NCBI GenBank assembly: GCA_009377795.1
Contig: WHTJ01000039.1
Location: forward strand, 1-40,393
Direction: 5' to 3'
DNA: 40,393 nucleotides
From: Propionibacteriales bacterium
GTDB lineage: Bacteria; Actinomycetota; Actinomycetes; Propionibacteriales; Nocardioidaceae
The notes beneath the pieces are model-generated. The model saw only the letters and a list, made by a program, of their open reading frames with translations, had not been told where the DNA came from and did not search any database. The position numbers and the translations under genes were made by a program. The stretch's first letter is position 1, and each line of letters begins with the position of its first letter. Below, piece after piece: positions 32,409-40,282 of the stretch.

Positions 32409-33658
32409 CCGAGCACGGCCCGTCCGGCCCGCACCCGGGGCTGCGGAGCGGGCAGATCTACCTCGACTACAACGGCACGACACCGGTGGACCCGCGCGTG
32501 GTCGACGCGATGCTGCCGTACCTGCGCGAACACTTCGGCAACCCGTCGAGCACCCACCACTACGGGCAGGAGCCTCGGCACGCGCTGGCCCGGGCGCGTG
32601 ACCAGCTGGCCGGGCTCGTCGGCGGGACCGCGGACGAGATCACCTTCACCGCAAGCGGGTCCGAGGCGGACGCGCTCGCCATCCGCGGCGCGGTCCTCGC
32701 CGGCCGTCTCGACGGCGCGCACATCATTACGCAAGACACCGAGCACCCCGCCGTGCTCGAGACCTGCCGCAGCCTGCAGCGTCTCCACGGTGTCGACGTC
32801 ACGTACCTGCCCGTCGACCAGCATGGGCGGGTCGACCCGCAGGCGGTCGCCGATGCCATCACGGCCAGGACGACGCTCGTGTCGATCATGTTCGCCAACA
32901 ACGAGACCGGCACCCTGCAACCGGTCCGGGAAATCGCCGAGGTGGCCCACCGGCACGGCGTCCTCGTACACACCGACGCCGCCCAAGGCCTCGGCAAGAT
33001 GCCCGTCGACGTGCGCCGACTCGGCGTCGACCTGCTCACCGTCGTGGGGCACAAGATGTACGCGCCCAAGGGCATCGGCGCCCTGTGGGTACGTACCGGC
33101 GGCCGGCTCGAACCCATCGCTTACGGCGGCGGCCAGGAACGCGACCTGCGCGCCGGCACCGAGAACGTCGCACTCGCCGTCGCCCTCGGCGCCGCGGCCG
33201 AGCTCTCTGCCGCCGACCTCACCACGGGTGAGGCCGACCGGTTGCGCGGCCTCCGCGACGAGCTCAGCCACCGACTCGCCGACCGGCTGCCCGGCCGGGT
33301 GCGGCTCAACGGCCATCCCACCGAGCGGTTGCCGAACACCGTCAACTTCACCATCGCCAGTCCGGCCGGCGACCAGCTCCTCGCCGCCATTCCGGGCATC
33401 GCCGCCTCCACCGGCTCGGCCTGCCACGCCGGCTCGACGGAACCATCGCCGGTACTCGCGGCGATGGCCCGCGACCCGTCCTCGACCGCCCACGAGGGCG
33501 ACCGCGTTCCATCGGCGATCCGGTTCAGCCTCGGCCGCTGGACCACTGCGGACGACATCTCCCGCGCCGCCACGCTCATCGCCGAGGGCGCGACGGTCAC
33601 CAGGCAGGATTCGAGGCCCAGCGACGGGTTGGCGCCCGCCACACCGAGCGGACCCTGA
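32405..33658 (+). CDS. Cysteine desulfurase, NifS/IscS-like
   Basis: A 417-residue PLP enzyme that takes sulfur from cysteine as an enzyme persulfide, giving alanine. It contains YLDYNGTTPVDPRVVDAM, the phosphate-binding TASGSEADALAIRGA, DTEHPAVLETCRSLQ, FANNETGTLQPV, HTDAAQGLGKM, the PLP lysine K217 in VVGHKMYAPKGIGALWV and the active cysteine C340 in STGSACHAGS. A DPSSTAHEGDRVPSAIRFSL stretch and a proline-rich tail follow. GTG 32405 overlaps the regulator stop. No iscU or other Fe-S assembly genes are adjacent, so a role in making or moving sulfane sulfur within this cluster is more likely than general Fe-S assembly (inference). Confidence 0.93.
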   Translation: MTEHGPSGPHPGLRSGQIYLDYNGTTPVDPRVVDAMLPYLREHFGNPSSTHHYGQEPRHALARARDQLAGLVGGTADEITFTASGSEADALAIRGAVLAGRLDGAHIITQDTEHPAVLETCRSLQRLHGVDVTYLPVDQHGRVDPQAVADAITARTTLVSIMFANNETGTLQPVREIAEVAHRHGVLVHTDAAQGLGKMPVDVRRLGVDLLTVVGHKMYAPKGIGALWVRTGGRLEPIAYGGGQERDLRAGTENVALAVALGAAAELSAADLTTGEADRLRGLRDELSHRLADRLPGRVRLNGHPTERLPNTVNFTIASPAGDQLLAAIPGIAASTGSACHAGSTEPSPVLAAMARDPSSTAHEGDRVPSAIRFSLGRWTTADDISRAATLIAEGATVTRQDSRPSDGLAPATPSGP

Positions 33659-33697
33659 CGGCTGGACAGCCGCCGGCTCCCTAGGTGCCGCTTGCTG

Positions 33698-35083
33698 CTA
33701 CAGCGATCCCCGCGCCCACGGGCCGGTGATCGCGAACGTGATGCCAGGGCTTTGCGCGTTGACGAAGAGCCAGTTGCCGTTCTTCGGCTCGAAGGTCGAC
33801 CCGCACCACTCGGATCCGCGGTAGTTGCCGGGGGCCACGGACTTGCCCGGCACGCCGCCCGCGGGGATCTCGACGTCGTTGAGCGCGAACGGGAAGATCT
33901 CCCCATCGGTGGTCAGCCCGTGCACGTACTCTCCCTGGCTGCCGTCCTCACATAGCACGATCCCACCGCGTGGGCTGACGCAGATGTTGTCCGGGTTGTT
34001 GAGCACCGACGCGTCAGGGGAGGCGAACAACACTCGCATGGTGTCCATCTTCGGGTCGTACTCGAACACCTGGCCCTGGCCGGTCGGCCCGCCACTGGTC
34101 GAGACGATGTACACCCGATCGTTGCCCCACCACGCACCCTCGAGCCTGCGGAACACCGCCGCACCCTTGGCCTGGCCCTGCAGCGCCGGCCGGGTCTCAC
34201 CGGCGGCGTAGTCGGGGTTGTCGATGGTGACCCAGGAGGTGAAGTAGTCCTTCCCGGTGCCGTCCTCATAGGTGGTGTACGACGACCCGTCCGTGGTCTC
34301 GATCAGAAGCATCTGCAGCTCGCCACCGTCGTGCAACTTGCCGCGCGTCTTCGGGATGTAGCGGTAGAAGCCGGACGGGGTGGCATCCTCGGTGAGATAC
34401 ACGATGCCGGTGTTCGGGTCGACCGCGACCGCCTCGTGGCTGAACCGGCCCATCTGACGCAGCGGACGAGGGTCGCCCGGCTTGTCGAAGGGCACCTCGA
34501 AGACGTACCCGTGCCGCGTACCGTCCTCGGCGATCTCGGTGGTCTCCTCACAGGTCAGCCACGTGCCCCACGGGGTGGGTCCGCCCGCACAGTTCCGGAT
34601 AGTGCCGGACAGGCTTGCCCACGACTCGGTGAACTTTCCGGCCTTCGGGTCGAACACCAGGTTCGTGGTGCCGCCGCGAGCGTTCGGGTTGTACGCCGGC
34701 GAGGTGAACGCACCGGAGTAGCCGCCGAGCTCGTGGTTGCGTACGAGCGCGATCTTGCCGTCTGGCCGGCGGAACGCGGCCATCCCGTCGTGTGCGGCGG
34801 GCGTGGCAACCCCGTCCGACATCACGTCACCGGTCCAGCCGTACGAGATGTACTCGAAGCCCTTCGGCAACGCCAGGAGCTCCAGCCCGGTGGTCTGGTC
34901 CTTGACCGGGGCCAGCGGTCCGTAGTCTGGGCTCTGCTGAACCTTCGCCATCGGCGCTGCCCCCGCCGTCCTGGCGCCCAGTGCCTCCAGCGGACCCACC
35001 GCGGCCAGCGCGGCCACACCGGCCAGGCCTCCCTTGAGGAACCCTCTGCGTTCTACCTCGGGATTCAATTGCTCATGTGCCAT
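33698..35083 (-). CDS. Tat-exported PhoX-like alkaline phosphatase (DUF839)
   Basis: A 461-residue secreted protein. The N-terminus has a twin-arginine signal (VERRGFLKGGLAGVAALAAV) with cleavage probably after GARTAGAA. Body motifs fit PhoX/DUF839: LVRNHELGGYSGAF, RNCAGGPTPWGTWLTCEETT, GRFSHEAVAVDPNTGIVYLT, PDNICVSPRGGIVLCEDG, and EWCGSTFEPKNGNWLFVNAQ. In characterised PhoX these acidic and cysteine-containing loops hold calcium and iron. It would release phosphate from organic esters outside the cell. A GGAGGT site precedes ATG 35083. I recognise no PHO box. Confidence 0.9.
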   Translation of the reverse strand: MAHEQLNPEVERRGFLKGGLAGVAALAAVGPLEALGARTAGAAPMAKVQQSPDYGPLAPVKDQTTGLELLALPKGFEYISYGWTGDVMSDGVATPAAHDGMAAFRRPDGKIALVRNHELGGYSGAFTSPAYNPNARGGTTNLVFDPKAGKFTESWASLSGTIRNCAGGPTPWGTWLTCEETTEIAEDGTRHGYVFEVPFDKPGDPRPLRQMGRFSHEAVAVDPNTGIVYLTEDATPSGFYRYIPKTRGKLHDGGELQMLLIETTDGSSYTTYEDGTGKDYFTSWVTIDNPDYAAGETRPALQGQAKGAAVFRRLEGAWWGNDRVYIVSTSGGPTGQGQVFEYDPKMDTMRVLFASPDASVLNNPDNICVSPRGGIVLCEDGSQGEYVHGLTTDGEIFPFALNDVEIPAGGVPGKSVAPGNYRGSEWCGSTFEPKNGNWLFVNAQSPGITFAITGPWARGSL

Positions 35084-35507
35084 CGTGACCTCCAGCTCGA
35101 GACGAGAAACTCTGAAGCGAACCTAGGTAGAGCACGTGTCTGGGGAATCCGACGACCACCACGCCGCCATGAACTTCCGACGTATAGTTGTCGACGCCCG
35201 CCAGGACAGCGCCGACCGGGTCAGTAGCTGCCGCGGGATCCGCGTGTGTTCATGAAGTCTTTCGCCGTGCGTGCCGTACGTTCGTCGGCTCGTCCAGGCG
35301 AGGCCATGGACGGCCGGACCAGCGGATTCCTCAACAACGCCGGCGGCGTACGCTCATCCTCTACCGACCCAACCACACGGTGCTGAACATCTACTCGTGC
35401 ATCACCCCCGAGTGATGGGCCGCTGCCTGGACAACCATCCGGTGTCCACGGCGGTCAACAACGTGAGGAATGACGGGCCGGAGCTGGTCGAGCTGACGGA
35501 GGTACCG
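35084..35507. other. 424-bp region with no convincing gene
   Basis: It contains the phoX-like promoter area (Shine-Dalgarno GGAGGT, a CACGTG at about 35131-35136) and a plus-strand TATAGT (35183-35188) without a clear -35. Short open stretches occur, for instance one ending TVLNIYSCITPE at 35415. None has a good ribosome site or recognisable domains. It may hold decayed coding sequence. Confidence 0.5.
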
Positions 35508-35693
35508 CTAGCGCGTCTTCGCAAGATGCCGCACGGCTACACCTTCCCGCTCGACTCCATTGTCGAAGCGCACATTCACGGTGCCGTCGCCGTTGACCCG
35601 GCGGACCTTTCCCGGAGACCCCTTGCCGACCGAGGTGGACAACTCGCGGGTCGCGACCACTGTGTCGCCCTCACGCAAATCACCAATCGCCAT
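35508..35693 (-). CDS. Small SH3/KOW-like basic protein, 61 aa
   Basis: ATG 35693 encodes MAIGDLREGDTVVATRELST and then GKGSPGKVRRVNGDGTVNVR plus FDNGVEREGVAVRHLAKTR. The alternation of short beta strands and GDGTVNVRFDNG is typical of a single SH3-like/KOW barrel. I do not recognise a named family. No Shine-Dalgarno is present, but TAGGCT lies seven bases before the ATG, suggesting leaderless expression. An upstream ATG (six residues longer) lies before this -10 and is rejected. The gene is isolated, with a gap of about 150 bp to the divergent zinc-ribbon membrane protein. Confidence 0.6.
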   Translation of the reverse strand: MAIGDLREGDTVVATRELSTSVGKGSPGKVRRVNGDGTVNVRFDNGVEREGVAVRHLAKTR

Positions 35694-35839
35694 GCAGGTG
35701 AGCCTAGCCACCGGACGACGGTCATGGTGCGTTCATCCTGTCCGGGTTGGTGGTTTACGGGCGGGTACCACCCGCGTTGTGCGAGGCTGTGGGGACGTGT
35801 GTGGCCGGCGAGCCGGTCGTTGCATTCAGGGAGGTCCGT

Positions 35840-38305
35840 GTGATCCGGTACGCCGATCCCTCCGTGTGCGTGGACTGCCGCGCGCCGATCGATCCGGGCG
35901 ACACGCGCTGCGCGGACTGCGGGCTGGACCTCACCGCGCCGCTCACCCTCGAGCTGTTCCGGACGCTGCAGCACGCCGATCATCTGCTGGAGCGGCTGCG
36001 CACACCGGAGCCCGAGTCGACACCGGCTCGTGCTCGAGAACCGGAGGCCGCACCCGATGCTGGGCCCGTCCCGCCTGTGGTGGAGCCGCCTGCTCGCCCG
36101 CGCCGGCAGTGGACGGTGCCGACCGTCCTGCTCACCCTCGGCGGCCTGTGTCTGGCCGTGGCTGCGCTGGTGTTCCTGGCGGTCGCCTGGGGCCTGCTCG
36201 GTGTGGGCGGGCGGACCGCCGTTCTGCTCGCGGTGACGGCCGCGGCCGGCGTCGGCACCGTCCTCAGTGCACGTCGCGGTCTGCTGGTCGCCGCCGAGAC
36301 CCTCGGGGCGCTGACCGGGCTGTTCGCCGCGCTCGACCTGGCCGGCGCGGTCGCGGCCGGCTGGTTCGGCGATCCGTCGGTTCCGATGGCGATGCTGGCC
36401 GGCGGGCTGGTGCTGGCGGCCGCCGGGTTCGGGTTCGCCCTCGCTCTGGGCGCTGGCACGGGCCGTCTCCTCTACGCCCCGCAGGTCTGGGCGGCGATCG
36501 CCGCCGACCTCGCGGCTTTGGGGGCGCTGATCGAGTTCGGGCGGCCGGCCGCCACGTTTACCGTCGTCGTGTTCGCGTCCGGTATCACCGGCGGCCTCGC
36601 GTTCTGGACCGGTCAACGGGTGCTGGGAGTCGATCTGGCGGGGCTGGCGGGCCTCGGCTGGCTCGGGCTCGCCGCGCTCGGGCTCGTCCGCACCCTCGAG
36701 AACCTGCCGGACGTCGTACTCACCGATGTCCTGCCGCTTGCGATCGCCGCCGTGCTTGCGGGCGCCGTGGTGCCCGCAAGCCCGCTACCTCGTCCGCTGC
36801 GGATCGTCGCCGGTGTGGTCGCGGTGTGGATGGCGGCGCTCGCCGCCTCGGCGTGGAGCCTGGCAACGGTCAACCACTCCGCGGTCGTGATCGTGGCGGT
36901 CGTCGTGGCCGCCGCGGGCGTCGCCGTCGGTGCGCGTGGGATCGGTCTCGAGGTGTGCCGCATGGTCGCGCTCACCGGCACGGCCGGGCTGATCCTGGTC
37001 GCCGGGCTGTGGCTGGCCGTCTTGGCGGTGTCGATCGGCAGCGGCGTGGAGGACGCGCTGTCTGCGGCCGCGCCAGACGACTGGCTGCGCCGCTTCGACC
37101 GGATCGGGGACTCCGACCCCGACCTGCCGCGGCCGTGGACGGTGCCGCTGGCCGCCGCCGGTGCGGCTGGCTCCTGGTTCGCCCGCCGGCGGCGGCTTGC
37201 GCGAGTTCCGGTGGCGACGTACGCCGCCGGCGCTGTTGCCGTCGGCGCGCCAGTCGTTCTGGGGTACGTCGACCTGTTGGTCGTCGCCGCCGGTCTCGCG
37301 CTCGTAGTGGCGGGCGCGGAGGTGGTCGCGGCGACGCAGTCCGTGCGTCGTGCGTCGCATTGGCTGGCCGCCGGGGTGGCCTGGGTCGTCGCCGCGGTGA
37401 TCGCGACCTACCACCCCGGGCCGGGCCTGGCGGTCACCGGTTGCGCGGCCGTGGTGGCGTCCCTGGTTATACGCCTCGGCTCGGCCACCGAGCGGCTCAC
37501 CGCGGCTGCTGTCGCGCCCCCACTCACCGCAGGTGCGGTCGGCTACCTCGGCGGCATCCTCGACGTATCCGGACACCGGACCGCGGCAGCCGCCATCGGC
37601 GCCGTCCTGTTGCTGGCGCTGTCCGCGAGGCTGCTCGGCTGGGCGCGGGAGGCGGTGTCCCAGACGGCGAGCCGGGCCGTGCTCTACGTCGCCACCCTGC
37701 TCACGGCGGGCGTGGCGACGGCCGGTGCCGAGACCTCGGGCTGGCTCGCGGCGTACCTCTCCCTCACCGCCGCCGGTGCCGCCGTCGCCGGGATCGCCGA
37801 CCGTAGCCGGCCGGTCGGCGCCGTCGCCTCGGCGCTCGGCCTGGCTGCGCTGTGGGTACGACTCGACGACACCGGCGTCGAGACCGCCGAGGCGTACACG
37901 CTCCCGCTGGCGGCGACCGTGCTGGCCTTCGGCGCATGGGTGCTGTGGCGCGACTCGTCCGCGCGGACCGCCCCGACCCTCGGGCCCGGTCTCTCACTGG
38001 CCCTCGCGCCCTCGCTGGTGCTCGCCGTCGCCGAGCCGATCACGTTGCGCGCGCTTCTCGTGGCGGCCGCCTGCCTGGCGCTCTTCGCCCTCGGTGCTGC
38101 ACTGCGCTGGCATGCCCCGCTCGTGATCGGCGCGCTTGCCGGCGCGGTACTGGTCGCGGCAGAGCTGTTCCCCTACCATGACGCCGTCCCCCGATGGGTG
38201 CTCCTCAGCGCCATCGGCGTCGGCCTGCTCGCCGCCGGCATCCGCTGGGAGGCCCTCGCCTCCGCCGGCCGCCGCGCGTGGGGTGCGGCCTCCGAGTTTC
38301 GGTGA
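35840..38305 (+). CDS. Large membrane protein with N-terminal zinc ribbon
   Basis: An 821-residue protein. Residues 10-27 are a zinc ribbon (VCVDCRAPIDPGDTRCADCG) and residues 30-60 an amphipathic helix (LTLELFRTLQHADHLLERL). A proline/alanine-rich linker follows, then from about residue 90 to the end some 20 or more hydrophobic helices in alanine/valine/glycine-rich sequence. A short polar loop at about 385-415 (DDWLRRFDRIGDSDPDLPRP) divides the membrane part. Such proteins occur in actinomycetes (DUF-type, SCO-like) with no known function. The start GTG 35840 has GGGAGG six bases upstream. Whether it transports or scaffolds cannot be told. Confidence 0.82.
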   Translation: MIRYADPSVCVDCRAPIDPGDTRCADCGLDLTAPLTLELFRTLQHADHLLERLRTPEPESTPARAREPEAAPDAGPVPPVVEPPARPRRQWTVPTVLLTLGGLCLAVAALVFLAVAWGLLGVGGRTAVLLAVTAAAGVGTVLSARRGLLVAAETLGALTGLFAALDLAGAVAAGWFGDPSVPMAMLAGGLVLAAAGFGFALALGAGTGRLLYAPQVWAAIAADLAALGALIEFGRPAATFTVVVFASGITGGLAFWTGQRVLGVDLAGLAGLGWLGLAALGLVRTLENLPDVVLTDVLPLAIAAVLAGAVVPASPLPRPLRIVAGVVAVWMAALAASAWSLATVNHSAVVIVAVVVAAAGVAVGARGIGLEVCRMVALTGTAGLILVAGLWLAVLAVSIGSGVEDALSAAAPDDWLRRFDRIGDSDPDLPRPWTVPLAAAGAAGSWFARRRRLARVPVATYAAGAVAVGAPVVLGYVDLLVVAAGLALVVAGAEVVAATQSVRRASHWLAAGVAWVVAAVIATYHPGPGLAVTGCAAVVASLVIRLGSATERLTAAAVAPPLTAGAVGYLGGILDVSGHRTAAAAIGAVLLLALSARLLGWAREAVSQTASRAVLYVATLLTAGVATAGAETSGWLAAYLSLTAAGAAVAGIADRSRPVGAVASALGLAALWVRLDDTGVETAEAYTLPLAATVLAFGAWVLWRDSSARTAPTLGPGLSLALAPSLVLAVAEPITLRALLVAAACLALFALGAALRWHAPLVIGALAGAVLVAAELFPYHDAVPRWVLLSAIGVGLLAAGIRWEALASAGRRAWGAASEFR

Positions 38306-38473
38306 CCTCGCACAACCCGAACTTCAGCTGCTCCGGTTCCCAGTCGGCGACTCCGCGTTCCTCGATTCTCACGTCGACATGGCGCCGTTCGGCCAGTACG
38401 AATCCTGTCCGAATCTGGCGAGCCATAGGGCAGATGACTTCGTACGCTCGACGGGCTGACAGGGAGGATCATC

Positions 38474-39688
38474 ATGAGTTTCACCCGAGTCCGCGTCGCG
38501 ACGATCGGTGGGGTGCTGGTGCTCCCACTGATGGTCTCCGCCGGCACCGCCGCAGTGCCGGCGGAGACGGGTAACGTCGGTCGAGATCAGCCGCACGCGG
38601 TCGAGTATGTGGTCGCCGAACTCGGTCCGGCCAGTGGTGGCACAGCAAGCGCCTCGAACAGCATCAACAACATCGGGTGGGCGGCAGGAACGTCGACCCT
38701 GCCGGAGGGGGTCGTGCATGCCACGTTGTGGCGGGATGGGATGCCGACCGACCTCGGCACCCTCGGTGGGCCGAACAGTGCGGTGCTTTGGCCGAACAAG
38801 AACACCAATGGCCTCGTCGTCGGTGTGGCCGAGACCGCTGAGATGGACCCGAACGGCGAAGCGTGGAGCTGCTCTGCGTTCTTCCCATCCGAGACCGGGC
38901 GCGTGTGTCTCGGGTTCGTGTGGGAGGACGGCGAGATGCGGGATCTGTCGACGTTCGGCGGTACGCATGGCTTCGCCACCGGAGTCAACAACGACGGCCT
39001 GGTCGTTGGCTGGGCTGAGACACCGAGGAAGGATCCGAGCTGTACCGATCGGGACCAGGTTCTGGAGTTCGTCGGCGCGGTGTGGGACACCCGACGCGGC
39101 GATCGGATCCGCATGCTCAAGCCGTTGCCCGGTGACGACTCGGCCAGTACGGGCAACGCAATCAACGACCGGGGGCAGGTCGTGGGGATCTCGGGTAGCT
39201 GTGACCAGGCGGTCGGACGGCTCAGCGCCCGGACGGCCGTGCTGTGGCATGCCGCACGGGGCCGGCCGATCGACCTCGGCAACTTCGGATCAGAGGCGTG
39301 GAACACGCCGATGGCGATCAACAACCACACCGTCGTGGTCGGATTCGCCAACGCCGCCGACGCGGAAGGTGCTGACTTCGACGCAGTTCCATTCAGGTGG
39401 ACCAGGCTGGACGGGATGCAACAGCTGGACACCCTCGAGGGCGAGCCCAACGGCCAGGCACTCGGCATCAACGACCACGGACTGGTCGGCGGCCTGTCGC
39501 GGGCGGAGCGTGACACCGCGGTGATCTGGAAGGGCGACGAGGTCATCGACCTCAACGACCTCACACCGGGCTACGACGGCCATCTCGACTACGCCGGCGA
39601 CATCAACGACGATGGCGTGATCACGGGTGGGGCCACCAGCGCCGACGGCCAGAACGTCGCGTTCATCGCGACTCCGGTGGATGACTAG
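38474..39688 (+). CDS. Secreted HAF-repeat protein
   Basis: A 404-residue protein with a Sec signal (VRVATIGGVLVLPLMVSAGT, cleavage near AVPA) followed by repeats of the HAF type: VVAELGPASGGTASASNSIN, HATLWRDGMPTDLGTLGGPN, GFVWEDGEMRDLSTFGGTHG, TAVLWHAARGRPIDLGNFGS and TAVIWKGDEVIDLNDLTPGY. Each repeat has an AxxW...DLGTLGG core plus a GINxxGxVVG turn, and together they should form a beta-propeller. Cysteines at SCSAFF, RVCLG and PSCTD suggest a disulfide-stabilised exported protein. A GGGAGG site precedes ATG 38474. Function unknown. Confidence 0.88.
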   Translation: MSFTRVRVATIGGVLVLPLMVSAGTAAVPAETGNVGRDQPHAVEYVVAELGPASGGTASASNSINNIGWAAGTSTLPEGVVHATLWRDGMPTDLGTLGGPNSAVLWPNKNTNGLVVGVAETAEMDPNGEAWSCSAFFPSETGRVCLGFVWEDGEMRDLSTFGGTHGFATGVNNDGLVVGWAETPRKDPSCTDRDQVLEFVGAVWDTRRGDRIRMLKPLPGDDSASTGNAINDRGQVVGISGSCDQAVGRLSARTAVLWHAARGRPIDLGNFGSEAWNTPMAINNHTVVVGFANAADAEGADFDAVPFRWTRLDGMQQLDTLEGEPNGQALGINDHGLVGGLSRAERDTAVIWKGDEVIDLNDLTPGYDGHLDYAGDINDDGVITGGATSADGQNVAFIATPVDD

Positions 39689-39713
39689 CGCTGACGGGCG
39701 GGTGGTGTCATCG

Positions 39714-40070
39714 ATGACCACCGAGACGACGACGGCCGTGCTCGACGTACGCACCTATCGGCTTGTCAACGATGGTCGTGCGGAGCTCGACCGGCTCTTC
39801 CGCGAGCGGTCGCTGCCGATGCTGCGGCGTTACGGCATCGAGGTTGTCGCGTACGGTCCTTCGCTGGTCGACGACTATTACTGCCTGATCCGGGCTTTCA
39901 CCTCTTCGGCGCAGCGAGCGCAACAGCTCAACGCGTTCTATGGCAGCCAGGAGTGGGTCCGTGAGCATCAGGACGCCGTGATGGCCCTCATGGAGGACTA
40001 CCAGGTCGCGGCGATTCCACTGACGGTGGGCAACCGGAACGGGCTGGCCAGGACCGCCACGATGGTCTGA
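39714..40070 (+). CDS. NIPSNAP-like protein
   Basis: A 118-residue protein: VLDVRTYRLVNDGRAELDRL, LPMLRRYGIEVVAYGPSLVD, DYYCLIRAFTSSAQRAQQLN and FYGSQEWVREHQDAVMALME. This is the ferredoxin-like alpha/beta pattern of NIPSNAP (PF07978), often seen near small-molecule degradation or stress genes. The start ATG 39714 is preferred; upstream in-frame codons overlap the HAF gene. It lies next to a VOC-family gene, now broken by an IS. Confidence 0.78.
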   Translation: MTTETTTAVLDVRTYRLVNDGRAELDRLFRERSLPMLRRYGIEVVAYGPSLVDDYYCLIRAFTSSAQRAQQLNAFYGSQEWVREHQDAVMALMEDYQVAAIPLTVGNRNGLARTATMV

Positions 40071-40087
40071 CACAGGCGGCGAAGCAC

Positions 40088-40282
40088 GTGTCGTCAGAGC
40101 CGAGGGTCCGTGGGGGACGCCCTGAACCATGCACGACCGGCGAGCTCTGCTGGCCCAGCCTCGCCACCTTCGACATCACTTCGGCGCTGGCCTTCTATGA
40201 AGAAGTCTTCGGCTGGCAGAACAGCCCCCTGCCGGGCAGCAAAGCTGCGCTCTTCACCCACCACGATGCCCCCGTGGCTGTG
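40088..40282 (+). pseudogene. VOC/glyoxalase family protein, 5' part, cut by IS
   Basis: The frame from GTG 40088 contains GELCWPSLATFDITSALAFY and then EEVFGWQNSPLPGSKAALFT plus HHDAPVA. This is the start of a VOC (glyoxalase/bleomycin resistance) domain, where xxWxxLxTxDxxxAxxFYxxVFGW is characteristic. After APVA the similarity ends at an IS end (TGTGGTTCCCCCC from about 40283). The frame stays open to the window end, but those residues read the IS on the wrong strand. The start is uncertain: GTG 40088 has no clear ribosome site. Only about 65 of an expected 120-260 residues remain. Confidence 0.72.

Noticed and set aside
35253-35387. Possible 44-aa plus-strand ORF beginning MKSFAVRAVR
   Set aside because: No ribosome site, no recognisable domain and poor coding character.
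35462-35540. Plus-strand GPELVELTEVPLARLRKM, resembling the start of an FxSxx-type peptide precursor
   Set aside because: The rest of the frame is antisense to the 61-aa gene, there is no FxSxx end and no radical-SAM partner nearby. Probably chance.
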